In this document: one piece after another, positions 22,356 to 30,367 of the stretch
How the letters are laid out: each line of letters starts with the position of its first letter
Numbering within the stretch: position 1 is the first letter of the stretch
Notes under the pieces: generated by a model
Seen by the model: the letters and a program-made list of their open reading frames with translations, nothing else
Told to the model about the DNA's origin: nothing
The model's database searches: none
Virus record (IMG/VR): IMGVR_UViG_3300034101_001021
Coordinates: 1-63,400 of that record
Strand: one strand, 5' to 3'
DNA: 63,400 nucleotides
DNA from: a virus
Position numbers and translations under genes: made by a program

Positions 22356-23261
22356 ATGGCTATTTCACGCGCACAACTACTGAAAGAGCTTCTCCCTGGC
22401 CTGAACGCATTGTTCGGTATGGAGTATGCTCGCTACGGCGAAGAGCACAAAGAAGTCTACGAAACAGAGACTTCCGAGCGTTCTTTTGAAGAGGAAACCA
22501 AGCTCTCTGGCTTCTCAGCAGCGCCGGTCAAGAACGAAGGTTCGGCCATCGCTTATGACAATGCCCAGGAAGCCTGGACGGCTCGCTATAACCACGAAAC
22601 CATTGCTCTTGGTTTCTCGCTGACCGAAGAGGCCATCGAGGACAACCTGTACGACAGCCTGTCTGCTCGTTACACCAAAGCGCTGGCCCGTGCTATGGCT
22701 TACACCAAGCAGGTGAAAGCGGCTGCGGTTCTGAACAACGGCTTTGACGCCGCCTATCCAGGTGGTGACGGAGTTGCCCTGTTCTCTAACGCACACCCGC
22801 TGGTATCTGGCGGCACCAACAGCAACATCCCCACCACCCCCACGGACCTGAACGAGACGTCTCTTGAGAACGCCGTCATTCAGATCGCCGCTTGGACGGA
22901 TGAGCGCGGGTTGCTGATCGCCGCTCGGCCCAAGAAGCTCGTTGTTCCCCCCGCACTCCAGTTCGTGGCCACCCGTCTCCTTGAGACTGAGCTGCGTGTT
23001 GGTACGGCTGACAACGACATCAACGCCATCAAGAACAATGGTTCGATCCCCGAGGGATACACCATTAACCACTTCTTGACCGATACCAACGCTTGGTTCC
23101 TTACCACGGACGTACCCAATGGTATGAAGCACTTCGTTCGGGTTCCTTTGCAGAATTCCATGGACGGGGACTTCGACACAGGAAACGTACGTTATAAATC
23201 CCGTGAAAGGTACTCCTTTGGGTGGAGCGATCCGCTCGGGATGTTCGGTTCAGCAGGCTAA
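22356..23261 (+). CDS. Major capsid protein, gpT-like
   Basis: 301 residues. Matches the Mu gpT-like capsid group: E-x-K-L-S-G-F-S-A-A-P, W-T-A-R-Y-N-H-E-T-I-A-L-G-F-S-L-T-E-E-A-I-E-D-N, then L-F-S-N-A-H-P-L-V and P-x-K-L-V-V-P-P-A-L. C-bias in codons (AAC, GTC, CTC) is stronger than in neighbours, as in highly expressed genes. A strong terminator follows. It should form the HK97-fold shell. Confidence 0.85.
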   Translation: MAISRAQLLKELLPGLNALFGMEYARYGEEHKEVYETETSERSFEEETKLSGFSAAPVKNEGSAIAYDNAQEAWTARYNHETIALGFSLTEEAIEDNLYDSLSARYTKALARAMAYTKQVKAAAVLNNGFDAAYPGGDGVALFSNAHPLVSGGTNSNIPTTPTDLNETSLENAVIQIAAWTDERGLLIAARPKKLVVPPALQFVATRLLETELRVGTADNDINAIKNNGSIPEGYTINHFLTDTNAWFLTTDVPNGMKHFVRVPLQNSMDGDFDTGNVRYKSRERYSFGWSDPLGMFGSAG

Positions 23262-23285
23262 ACCCAATAGAATCAAGGGTTTAAG

Positions 23286-23307
23286 AGGGGACTTCGGTCC
23301 CCTTTTT
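23286..23307 (+). terminator. Strong terminator after capsid gene
   Basis: AGGGGAC, TTCG loop, GTCCCCT, then T run. It lies 25 bases after the capsid stop and would separate high capsid transcription from the genes downstream. Confidence 0.9.
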
Positions 23308-23316
23308 ATTTCCATG

Positions 23317-23345
23317 TTGCGTTATTTGTTATGTTGAGGTAAGAT
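23317..23345 (+). promoter_or_regulatory. Promoter of the GIY-YIG gene
   Basis: TTGCGT (23317-23322), 17-base spacer, TAAGAT (23340-23345), 27 bases before the endonuclease ATG. AAAGGAGG gives a strong ribosome site. Confidence 0.65.
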
Positions 23346-23372
23346 GGTCGCACTCTACAAAAGGAGGCAGTC

Positions 23373-24098
23373 ATGGGAATGGGTATCTATAAGATCATCA
23401 ACGTGGTTAACAACAAGTTCTATGTAGGCAGTGCGGTCAACTTTAGCCGCAGGAAAGCCAGGCACTTTTCAGAGTTACGCCACAACAAACACAACAACCG
23501 GTGGTTGCAAGCATCGTGGAATAAACATGGAGAAAGTGCGTTTGTGTTTGCCGTAGTGGAAGAGGTTCAAGACAAAACCTTGCTGCTTGAGGTAGAGAAT
23601 CGTTGGTTGAAAGATCACGTTGGTAAAGAGTATTGCTACAACCTTGGCGTTGACGCTACTGCTCCGATGCTTGGAATGTCTGGAGAATCAAGCCCAACTT
23701 GGGGGTACAAGCACACACCAGAGGCTATAGCAATTATTACTTCTGCTTCTATGGGTCGTAAACACACCCCAGAAGATATAGAAAAAATTCGTCAACATTG
23801 GATTGGTAAACCAAAGTCTGCCGCTACCCGCGCCAAGATCTCGGCCACACTCTCCGGTGAGGGCAACTTCTGGTATGGCAAAAAACGACCTGATCATGGC
23901 GCCAAAGTAAGCAAACCTGTTGTTGTTACAGATCCTTTCGGGAAAACTATGGAGTACGCCAGCATTTCTATCCTGCGAGAAGAGATAAAACTAAAGCCGC
24001 CGACAGTTAACCGGGCGCTGAAATCTGGCAAGCCGTTGAGCCGTGGACCTTATAAGGGCTGGTCCTTTAAATACCTTGACTCCCTCCCTAATCCCTGA
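23373..24098 (+). CDS. GIY-YIG homing endonuclease with NUMOD repeats
   Basis: 241 residues. GIY-YIG core: G-I-Y-K-I (residues 4-8), F-Y-V-G-S-A (16-21), conserved Arg near 27 and E-N-R-W-L near 77. The C-terminal DNA-binding part contains NUMOD3-type segments (GMSGESSPTWGYKHTPEAI, GEGNFWYGKKRPDHG) and a NUMOD1/IENR-like end (SISILREEIKLKPPTVNRAL). A free-standing homing nuclease inserted between capsid and downstream virion genes, with its own promoter after a terminator. It cuts allelic sites in rival phages lacking it. Confidence 0.9.
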   Translation: MGMGIYKIINVVNNKFYVGSAVNFSRRKARHFSELRHNKHNNRWLQASWNKHGESAFVFAVVEEVQDKTLLLEVENRWLKDHVGKEYCYNLGVDATAPMLGMSGESSPTWGYKHTPEAIAIITSASMGRKHTPEDIEKIRQHWIGKPKSAATRAKISATLSGEGNFWYGKKRPDHGAKVSKPVVVTDPFGKTMEYASISILREEIKLKPPTVNRALKSGKPLSRGPYKGWSFKYLDSLPNP

Positions 24099-24104
24099 TA
24101 CAAA
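24076..24104 (+). promoter_or_regulatory. Promoter for genes after the endonuclease
   Basis: TTGACT (24076-24081), 17-base spacer, TACAAA (24099-24104). The -35 box lies in the last codons of the GIY-YIG gene. It would restore transcription of the virion genes from 24197 onward, needed because of the terminator at 23286. Confidence 0.55.
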
Positions 24105-24196
24105 GAGATAAGTCTAGGATTTATCACCCATGCAGACTGGCCTAGCAGACTTAGTAGAGACGGCATGGGAATGTGCTACTACACAAGGAGGCTTTA

Positions 24197-24772
24197 ATGG
24201 CCCGCACTACCTTCTCCGGCCCAGTCGCGTCGGATAACGGCTTTATCTCTGGTACCGTAACCGATGAGATTTCGGTAACTACCGCATCAAACGTTTCTTC
24301 TTCCTACGTTTCGGCTTCCAATACTACTGGTGACGTTCGTCTGAACTACAGCCGTCTGACCTTTACCTCTACTGGTTCTGGTGAGACCGCACGGTTCCTG
24401 ACCCGCGTAACTGGCGCTGGCGCTGCTACTGGCGGCACGGTAAACGGCGCTCATATCTCCCTGTCCATTAATGGATCTGGAACGATCTCCGGTGCTGGTA
24501 ATGCTCTGCGTCTGACCCTTGGCGGATCGTCTACCAACCCTGGTGGCACGATTGCAGCTCTCCAGCTGGACTCTGACTTTGCTTCTGGTGGCACCTGGAC
24601 CAATGCTTCGTACATTCGCTGCACGAACTCTGGTACTGGCACGATTGGCACGTTTGCGGTTCTGCCCAATGCCATGATCGCAACCCAGTCGTCTGCTGCC
24701 GTATCTCATGTTATTGCCATTAAGAACGCTTCTGGTACCCCGTACTACCTCATGGTATCCAACGCGGCCTAA
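24197..24772 (+). CDS. Beta-rich virion protein
   Basis: 191 residues from the ATG at 24197 (AAGGAGG before it), preferred to an earlier ATG in frame. Rich in Ser, Thr, Gly and Ala, with a repeated beta pattern and N-terminal T-T-F-S-G-P-V-A-S-D-N-G-F. Such proteins are often head fibres or decoration proteins. C-biased codons suggest high expression. Confidence 0.65.
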   Translation: MARTTFSGPVASDNGFISGTVTDEISVTTASNVSSSYVSASNTTGDVRLNYSRLTFTSTGSGETARFLTRVTGAGAATGGTVNGAHISLSINGSGTISGAGNALRLTLGGSSTNPGGTIAALQLDSDFASGGTWTNASYIRCTNSGTGTIGTFAVLPNAMIATQSSAAVSHVIAIKNASGTPYYLMVSNAA

Positions 24773-24993
24773 TGGAAATTACTAAAGAGTTTCTTCTAGC
24801 CGAGATCAAGAAAATGGAGCAGCAACGTGACCACGCGCATGATGTGGCCGTTGCTTCCCAGGCGTCAATAGACACCATGCAGGCTTTGTTGGCGCGTCTT
24901 GATCTTCCCGAGGAAGAGGGGCTGAAATTTTCGGACTTAGGTCTACCTGACCCAGTGCCGATCTCGGAGATACAAGATGGCAATGCAATATGA
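24772..24993 (+). CDS. Small coiled-coil protein
   Basis: 73 residues. The N-terminal 45 residues form a coiled coil (FLLAEIKKMEQQRDHAHDV), followed by a short acidic tail. It overlaps the previous stop and the next gene. Possibly a chaperone or linker for the neighbouring virion proteins. Confidence 0.6.
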   Translation: MEITKEFLLAEIKKMEQQRDHAHDVAVASQASIDTMQALLARLDLPEEEGLKFSDLGLPDPVPISEIQDGNAI

Positions 24994-25465
24994 TGTAAAG
25001 TCATATCACGCGACAAGTTCCTCGCTTGCCTATGCAGCCCGTACCCGGCTAAAGGGTGTAGTTATATCGCCTTCAACTTCGACGACTTTTAACTCATGTG
25101 TGGTTGATACTCAGGGTGCGTTGTCAGGTACGTACGATATTCCAGGCTCAACAACCTGTACGGTTACTATTGCTAATCACGGTCTGTCAAACGGCGACAT
25201 TGTTGGCTTTAACTTTACTAGCGGTACAGCAGTAGATGACTCATACACCGTAGCAAACGTAACAACCAACACGTTTACTATAACTACGGCAAGTCTGACC
25301 ACAAGTGGTGATGTGACGATGTATCCGTATGTTCTTGTTGAATTGGATTGTTCTTCAGGTACGGCGTTTTATACGCTGATTCCGGGTGAAGGTATTCTTG
25401 CACAGGGCGGTCTGTTTTGTTTGTTGCCGTCTACCACTGTAACGATGACTATTTTTTACGGGTAG
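24977..25465 (+). CDS. Virion protein with FCCH-like beta module, first of a pair
   Basis: 162 residues. Begins MAMQYDVKSYHA, matching the next gene's start. The middle has a module of the form V-T-I-A-N-H-G-L-S-N-G-D-I-V, Y-T-V-A-N-V-T-T-N-T-F-T-I, resembling the small beta domain named FCCH in ubiquitin-activating enzymes and used in phage structural proteins. Ends F-Y-G like its relative. Confidence 0.65.
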   Translation: MAMQYDVKSYHATSSSLAYAARTRLKGVVISPSTSTTFNSCVVDTQGALSGTYDIPGSTTCTVTIANHGLSNGDIVGFNFTSGTAVDDSYTVANVTTNTFTITTASLTTSGDVTMYPYVLVELDCSSGTAFYTLIPGEGILAQGGLFCLLPSTTVTMTIFYG

Positions 25466-25469
25466 CGCC

Positions 25470-25961
25470 ATGATGCAATATGACGTTAAATCCGCTAGAG
25501 CAGCAAATACTGGGCTGTTGGTGACGCAGATTCCTGTTCGGCTAAAGTCAATTACGGTGACAAGCGCAACCGCGTCTTTAAGAACTACTTGTGTGTGCGA
25601 CCCGACACAACAAAAGTCTGGTACATATGCTCGTACAAGCCCGAGTGCCACAATTACTGTGACTATTACAAATCACGGCCTTGAGACCGGGGATCGAGTA
25701 TTTTTGGACTTCACATCTGGTACTGGGCGGGATGGAGCATATACCATCACAAAAACAGGTGATAACACGTTTACTTGTGAAGATGCACCGACTACAACCA
25801 CAAGTGGTAATGTCACGATGTATAGCAGTATTGCTTTAGAGATCGACACTTTTAATACAATTGGTTTACCCGTACTAATTCCCGGTGAAGGTATTTACTG
25901 CCCCAACGGTATTTTTGTGGGGTGTGGAGCTTCCGTAACTGCGACGGTGTTCTATGGCTAA
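25470..25961 (+). CDS. Virion protein with FCCH-like beta module, second of a pair
   Basis: 163 residues, 4 bases after its paralogue. Shares M-Q-Y-D-V-K-S, T-N-H-G-L-E-T-G-D-R-V, Y-T-I-T-K-T-G-D-N-T-F-T-C, I-P-G-E-G-I and the F-Y-G end. The two are clearly duplicated but well diverged. Confidence 0.65.
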   Translation: MMQYDVKSARAANTGLLVTQIPVRLKSITVTSATASLRTTCVCDPTQQKSGTYARTSPSATITVTITNHGLETGDRVFLDFTSGTGRDGAYTITKTGDNTFTCEDAPTTTTSGNVTMYSSIALEIDTFNTIGLPVLIPGEGIYCPNGIFVGCGASVTATVFYG

Positions 25962-26208
25962 GTCTCCAGCCTGGCAGCGTAAAGAAGGCAAGTCTGAAAA
26001 AGGCGGTCTTAACGCCAAGGGACGTGCTTCCTACAACGCTGCCAACCCTAGCAAGCCTGGCCTTAAAGCTCCACAGCCTGAAGGCGGTGCTCGTAAAAAG
26101 TCCTTTTGCGCCAGAATGACCGGCATGAAGAAAAAGCTGACTTCAGCCAAAACCGCCAATGATCCCAATAGCCGTATCAATAAGAGCCTCAGGGCGTGGA
26201 AATGCTAA
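25954..26208 (+). CDS. Small basic protein, DUF6321-like
   Basis: 84 residues, very basic. Pattern A-W-Q-R-K-E-G-K-S, G-G-L-N-A-K-G-R-A-S-Y, G-L-K-A-P-Q-P-E-G-G, S-F-C-A-R-M and a terminal W-K-C. I recall this as a widespread phage protein of unknown function (DUF6321-type). First of a run of basic proteins in the virion region; DNA binding within the head is possible. Confidence 0.65.
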   Translation: MAKSPAWQRKEGKSEKGGLNAKGRASYNAANPSKPGLKAPQPEGGARKKSFCARMTGMKKKLTSAKTANDPNSRINKSLRAWKC

Positions 26209-26457
26209 ATGGAAATGATGCTTTGGAATATCGTGTTAAGCGCGATAGTGGCAATCATGGGAATGATGCTTAAGGGCAAGTTTGATGAACTCAACCGCCT
26301 AAGTATCCTGCTTAACAGGACTCGGGAGGAAGTGGCGCGGGAACATATCACTCGTGCTGAAGTACGGCAAGACCTGGATAAGATCCGGGAACATTTTGAT
26401 GATGGCTTCCGCAGACTAGAGGCCAAACTTGACGCGATGGCGCAGAAAAGGATTTGA
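26209..26457 (+). CDS. Membrane-anchored coiled-coil protein
   Basis: 82 residues: one N-terminal span (MLWNIVLSAIVAIMGMML) and a charged coiled coil to the end. It might be an Rz-like spanin part or virion membrane protein, but lies far from the lysis genes. Confidence 0.6.
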   Translation: MEMMLWNIVLSAIVAIMGMMLKGKFDELNRLSILLNRTREEVAREHITRAEVRQDLDKIREHFDDGFRRLEAKLDAMAQKRI

Positions 26458-26458
26458 G

Positions 26459-26719
26459 ATGGAAAACAAAGACTCAAGCCGTACCAAAAAGATCAAAGAA
26501 GCCAAGATTGAAGATGACTTCATGGGTATTAAGAAGGGCGTCAAAGCCGCTACGGTAAAAGCCAGCGAGTTTGGTGATCGCCTTGGGTTTACCCAGGAGG
26601 ATTACTACGGTCCAAAAAAGACCGAGAAAAAAGCCAGTGGTGGAATGATTAAGTCGTCAGCCTCTAAGCGAGCTGATGGGTGTGCTGTCCGTGGAAAAAC
26701 GAAAGGGAAAATGATATGA
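26459..26719 (+). CDS. Small basic protein
   Basis: 86 residues from the ATG at 26459. Lys-rich, with G-D-R-L-G-F-T-Q-E-D-Y-Y-G in the middle and K-A-S-G-G-M-I-K near the end. Member of the basic cluster. Function unknown. Confidence 0.6.
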   Translation: MENKDSSRTKKIKEAKIEDDFMGIKKGVKAATVKASEFGDRLGFTQEDYYGPKKTEKKASGGMIKSSASKRADGCAVRGKTKGKMI

Positions 26720-26955
26720 AAAAGATGACTGGTATGGGTGCCTCTAAGATGGGTTCCGTTAAGACCGCTGCTCCAAGCAAAGACGGTGTTGCTACCAAAG
26801 GCAAGACCAAAGGCAAGATGATCAAGATGGCTGAAGGCGGAAAGATGCCCATGGTTATGAAGGGTGGGAAGTCTGTTCCTGCTTTCGCTGCCGACGGTAA
26901 AGGCAAAATGGCCAAAGGTGGCATGACCAAGATGCGCTATGGTGGTAAGTGCTAA
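26716..26955 (+). CDS. Lys/Gly/Met-rich small basic protein
   Basis: 79 residues, ATGA overlap. Low-complexity, made of G-K-T-K-G-K-M, E-G-G-K-M, K-G-G-M units. The composition resembles a polycationic tail. Could neutralise packaged DNA; that is inference. Confidence 0.6.
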   Translation: MKKMTGMGASKMGSVKTAAPSKDGVATKGKTKGKMIKMAEGGKMPMVMKGGKSVPAFAADGKGKMAKGGMTKMRYGGKC

Positions 26956-27240
26956 ATGAGGCCGTCTCGCGGAATGGGCGATATTCGCCCTTCAAAGATG
27001 CCAGAAGCCAAAATAGGAAGGCGGAAAGATGGCGATAAATTCACTACTTTCAAAGATGGTGGGAAGGTTAAGTCTCGCGTCAATGAAGCAGGCGTTTATA
27101 CAAAGCCTTCAATGCGTAAAAAGCTCTTTGAGCAAATTAAAGGTTCCGCGACTCAAGGGACTTCTGCGGGCCAATGGTCAGCCAGAAAAGCCCAACTCTT
27201 AGCCAAGAAGTACAAAGCCAAAGGCGGCGGTTATAAGTGA
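26956..27240 (+). CDS. Small basic protein
   Basis: 94 residues starting immediately after the previous stop. The N-terminus is R/G/M-rich; the C-terminus has T-Q-G-T-S-A-G-Q-W-S-A-R-K-A-Q-L-L-A-K-K-Y and K-A-K-G-G-G-Y-K. I recall this end pattern from other phage virion-region proteins. Function unknown. Confidence 0.65.
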   Translation: MRPSRGMGDIRPSKMPEAKIGRRKDGDKFTTFKDGGKVKSRVNEAGVYTKPSMRKKLFEQIKGSATQGTSAGQWSARKAQLLAKKYKAKGGGYK

Positions 27241-27401
27241 TCAAGGCCCCGGTGTATGACCCAAAGAGAGACGGCAACGTTTTTCAATGGTTACTCATCG
27301 CGGCTCAGGTTTACAGACAACGGAAACAGGTAGAGTCAAATGCCGCTAAAGAAGCCACAACAGAGCTTAAAAGACTGGGGAACCCAGAAGTGGAAAACTA
27401 A
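27237..27401 (+). CDS. Possible short protein starting with GTG
   Basis: 54 residues from GTG at 27237, overlapping the previous stop (GTGA) and running 62 bases into the next gene. It would fill an otherwise empty 99-base gap. Sequence has a mixed helix (FQWLLIAAQVYRQRKQV). Coding status rests on position only. Confidence 0.4.
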   Translation: MIKAPVYDPKRDGNVFQWLLIAAQVYRQRKQVESNAAKEATTELKRLGNPEVEN

Positions 27402-27579
27402 AAGTGGCAAACCGTCTTCCGTTACTGGCGAACGCTATCTCCCAGAGAAGGCGATCAACGCACTATCTCCAGCTGAGTATGCAGCGACGACTAGAGCGAA
27501 GCGAGCTGGTAAAGCTGGTGGAAAGCAGTTCGTTAAACAACCAAAGTCAATTGCAGCAAAGACAGCGAGGTTCAGATGA
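27340..27579 (+). CDS. Small basic protein, DUF5872-like
   Basis: 79 residues. Contains S-L-K-D-W-G-T-Q-K-W-K-T-K-S-G-K-P-S, G-E-R-Y-L-P-E-K-A-I and K-R-A-G-K-A-G-G-K-Q-F-V-K-Q-P-K. This matches my memory of a DUF5872-type phage/virus protein, basic and without known activity. Confidence 0.65.
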   Translation: MPLKKPQQSLKDWGTQKWKTKSGKPSSVTGERYLPEKAINALSPAEYAATTRAKRAGKAGGKQFVKQPKSIAAKTARFR

Positions 27580-27848
27580 AAACGGTTACTCCTAGTCCAT
27601 CCAAAGAAGACCAGATGAGCAAAGACCCGATTGAACAGATCAAGAAGGCCAAGGGCAAAACGGTCATAGCCAAGTCTGGTGGTTGGATCAAAGATGCCAT
27701 CAAGAAGCCTGGCGCCCTTCGTTCGTCTCTTGGCGTCAAAAAGGGTGAGAAGATACCGGCTGGGAAACTTGCTGCCGCTGCCAAAAAACCTGGAAAAATA
27801 GGCCAAAGAGCACGTTTAGCCCAGACATTGAAGAAATTAGGAAAGTAA
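27576..27848 (+). CDS. Small basic protein
   Basis: 90 residues from the ATG overlapping the previous stop (a second ATG at 27615 is possible). Very Lys- and Ala-rich (GKLAAAAKKPGKIGQRAR). Last of the first basic cluster. Confidence 0.6.
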   Translation: MKTVTPSPSKEDQMSKDPIEQIKKAKGKTVIAKSGGWIKDAIKKPGALRSSLGVKKGEKIPAGKLAAAAKKPGKIGQRARLAQTLKKLGK

Positions 27849-27849
27849 T

Positions 27850-28782
27850 ATGCCAACGTCCGGCACCGTAGCATTTAACCTAGACCTCTCCAACCTGATT
27901 GAAGAGGCGTTTGAGCGCGTCGGTGGTGAGCTGCGTTCAGGGTATGACTTACGGACGGCAAGGCGGTCTTTGAACCTGTTGACCATCGAGTGGGCTAACA
28001 GGGGTATCAATCTGTGGACGATGGAGCAGGGGTCTTTCCCGCTGGTTACAGGACAGGCCATTTATCCGATCCCCGTAGATACCATCCAGATCCTCGATAC
28101 GGTCATTCGGCAGAATCCTGGAACACTGAACCAGATCGACATCAACATCAGCAACATCGCGGAACCAACGTACTCCTCGATACCCAATAAGTTAACCCAG
28201 GGCAGGCCGATCCAGTATTGGTTCAACCGGCAGTCTGGTAACGACAATCCTACGACGATTCTTCTGGCCCAGAACATTACGGCCACTGACACGACCATAC
28301 CCCTGTCTACGACTACGGGCCTGGCTGCGGCAGGATTCATCAAGATCAACAACGAGACGATCAGCTACCCAAACATCTCCGGTAACTCGCTAATCAACTG
28401 CGCCCGTGGACAGAACGGCACCACGGCAGTAGGACACAACGTTATCGGCACCCCTGTTATCACGGTCCAAAACCTCCCGTGCGTGAACATATGGCCAACG
28501 CCAAACCCACCGGGAGACCAGTACACGTTTGTCTACTGGAGACTTCGTAGGATGCAGGATGCGGGCAATGGAACGACGGTACAGGACATCCCTTTCCGTC
28601 TTATCCCGTGCATGGTGGCTGGCTTGTCTTACTACTTAGGCATGAAGCTGCCAGGCATAGACCCCACCAGGATTCAGATGCTGAAGATGGACTACGAAGA
28701 GCAGTGGACACTAGCATCGGCTGAGGACAGAGATACAGCACCGCTGCGTATCGTCCCCCGCAATATGTTCTATTACGGGTAA
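27850..28782 (+). CDS. Head-tail adaptor-like protein (P22 gp4-like)
   Basis: 310 residues. N-terminal helical part (LSNLIEEAFERVGGELRSG, R-T-A-R-R-S-L-N-L-L) and C-terminal part are typical of podovirus adaptors that sit under the portal. An inserted beta domain (about residues 130-205) resembles an Ig/FCCH module with A-Q-N-I-T-A-T-D-T-T-I. It likely completes the neck after packaging. Confidence 0.65.
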   Translation: MPTSGTVAFNLDLSNLIEEAFERVGGELRSGYDLRTARRSLNLLTIEWANRGINLWTMEQGSFPLVTGQAIYPIPVDTIQILDTVIRQNPGTLNQIDINISNIAEPTYSSIPNKLTQGRPIQYWFNRQSGNDNPTTILLAQNITATDTTIPLSTTTGLAAAGFIKINNETISYPNISGNSLINCARGQNGTTAVGHNVIGTPVITVQNLPCVNIWPTPNPPGDQYTFVYWRLRRMQDAGNGTTVQDIPFRLIPCMVAGLSYYLGMKLPGIDPTRIQMLKMDYEEQWTLASAEDRDTAPLRIVPRNMFYYG

Positions 28783-28785
28783 GCC

Positions 28786-29214
28786 ATGTCTAACAGGTTT
28801 GCTTCGGGCAAGTTTGCAATTGCTGAGTGCGATAGGTGTGATCAGAGGTTCATGTTAAAAGAGTTGCGTATCCAGACGGTTAAGACCAGGCCATTTAAGA
28901 TCAAAGTGTGCCGGGCCTGTTGGGATCCTGATCAGCCCCAGCTACAGCTTGGTATGTACCCGGTCAACGATCCACAAGCCGTTAGAGAGCCGCGCCCAGA
29001 CGTCAGTTATAGGCAGTCTGGAACGACAGGATTGCAGGAGCTTACGACCAATAGCACGGCCCCACTGGGCTTTGGTTTTCCGGCAGAAGGCAGTAGAGTG
29101 TTCCAATGGGGATGGTACCCAATAGGTGGGGCCAGCGCTGAAGATGCGGGGTTGACGCCAAACGATTTAGTGGCTACAACAGCCGTAGGAACTGTATCAA
29201 TCTCAATATCCTAG
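28786..29214 (+). CDS. Zinc-finger-like virion protein
   Basis: 142 residues. Four Cys in two pairs (C-D-R-C about residue 14 and C-R-A-C about residue 43) in a zinc-knuckle arrangement, then a flexible Gly-rich tail. Located between the two adaptor-type genes; a structural connector is plausible. Confidence 0.6.
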   Translation: MSNRFASGKFAIAECDRCDQRFMLKELRIQTVKTRPFKIKVCRACWDPDQPQLQLGMYPVNDPQAVREPRPDVSYRQSGTTGLQELTTNSTAPLGFGFPAEGSRVFQWGWYPIGGASAEDAGLTPNDLVATTAVGTVSISIS

Positions 29215-29223
29215 GAGTTTAAA

Positions 29224-29421
29224 ATGATGAAAAGTATGCGCGGCGTTGCAAAGCGGGAAGCCATGAAGGCCGTTAAGGGCCATGAGGCAACCATGCACAA
29301 GGCCAAGAAAATGAAGGCTGGCGGTCCCACCTCTATGGACATGAAGAAGTATGGCCGTGGAATGGCTAAGGTGATGAATCAGCGTTCGCCGGTTCGTAAA
29401 GTACGTGCTACGGGGATCTAA
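29224..29421 (+). CDS. Small basic protein
   Basis: 65 residues, Lys/Met/Ala-rich, with repeated K-A-M-K and K-K-M-K-A-G-G. Good ribosome site (AGGAGT). Resembles the basic proteins at 26459-27240. Confidence 0.55.
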   Translation: MMKSMRGVAKREAMKAVKGHEATMHKAKKMKAGGPTSMDMKKYGRGMAKVMNQRSPVRKVRATGI

Positions 29422-29423
29422 TC

Positions 29424-29714
29424 ATGGCTAAATACAGCAATAAAGTAATGGGCAAAGAGGTCGGAGACGGCGCTCTTTATGCCCCTCCCCATACGATGAC
29501 CGGAAAGGACATTGGCCCTAAAGAGGCTATGAAGGCTGTCAGTCGTCCTCCAGATCCCAACACCCTCGCTGCTAAAGACTTTACCTGCAACACCCCGGCT
29601 GGGCGTGTGAGCTTTGGTGACCCTGGCCGCGACTATGTAAAGACCGACGGGATCAAGATCCGTGGGACTGGTGCGGCTACTAAGGGTGTAATGGCTCGGG
29701 GACCGATGGCGTGA
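29424..29714 (+). CDS. Small Gly/Lys-rich protein
   Basis: 96 residues starting two bases after the previous stop. Contains G-K-E-V-G-D-G-A-L-Y-A-P-P-H-T and K-D-I-G-P-K-E-A-M-K. Ends with R-G-T-G-A-A-T-K-G. Function unknown. Confidence 0.55.
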   Translation: MAKYSNKVMGKEVGDGALYAPPHTMTGKDIGPKEAMKAVSRPPDPNTLAAKDFTCNTPAGRVSFGDPGRDYVKTDGIKIRGTGAATKGVMARGPMA

Positions 29715-30367
29715 ACTACACGGAACTGACCGCTGCAATTAAGGGCTATGCAGAAAATGATTTCCCAGAGACTGTGGGGAGTTTTACCTCTGCATCCCAG
29801 ATAGCCACGTTTGTCCAAGAGGCTGAGCAGCGGATCTACAATTCCATTCAGATTCTTGCCCTGCGGAAGAACTCGACTGGTACGGTTACGGGAGGAAGTC
29901 AGTATTTGACCGCCCCTGTAGACTGGTTGGCAACTTTCTCTTTGGCCGTGATTGACCCGGTTACGGGAGAGTACGAGTACCTTCTGGACAAGGATGTGAA
30001 CTTCATCCGCCAGGCGTATCCGTACCCGACGACATCAGGCAAGCCCCTGTACTACGGGTTGTGGGATGAAAATACGTTCATTCTCGGGCCGACACCGGAT
30101 GTTAACTACGTTATGGAGCTGCATTACTTCTACTATCCAGAGTCAATAGTGACGGCTGGAACGTCCTGGCTTGGCGATAACTTTGACTCTGTCCTTCTGT
30201 ACGGGGCTTTGCTGGAGGCTGCGGCGTTCATGAAGAGCGACCCAGATACAATAGCCAACTATACGGCTCGTTACGGTGAAGCCATGGATGTGCTCAAACA
30301 GCTCAGCGAAGGTAAGAACAGGTCTGACGCCTACAGAAACGGGCAGATTAGGGTTCCAATTAGATGA
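29711..30367 (+). CDS. Phage adaptor / tail tubular A-like protein
   Basis: 218 residues from GTG at 29711, overlapping the previous stop by 4 bases. N-terminal helices (IATFVQEAEQRIYNSI), then D-W-L-A-T-F and G-K-P-L-Y-Y-G-L-W-D-E-N-T-F-I-L-G-P-T-P-D, a pattern typical of the podovirus adaptor proteins that join portal and nozzle. Fits its place upstream of fibre genes. Confidence 0.65.
   Translation: MNYTELTAAIKGYAENDFPETVGSFTSASQIATFVQEAEQRIYNSIQILALRKNSTGTVTGGSQYLTAPVDWLATFSLAVIDPVTGEYEYLLDKDVNFIRQAYPYPTTSGKPLYYGLWDENTFILGPTPDVNYVMELHYFYYPESIVTAGTSWLGDNFDSVLLYGALLEAAAFMKSDPDTIANYTARYGEAMDVLKQLSEGKNRSDAYRNGQIRVPIR

Noticed and set aside
22515-23132. Long antisense frame opposite the capsid gene
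   Set aside because: Shadow of a codon-biased gene; no ribosome site, no sensible protein composition.
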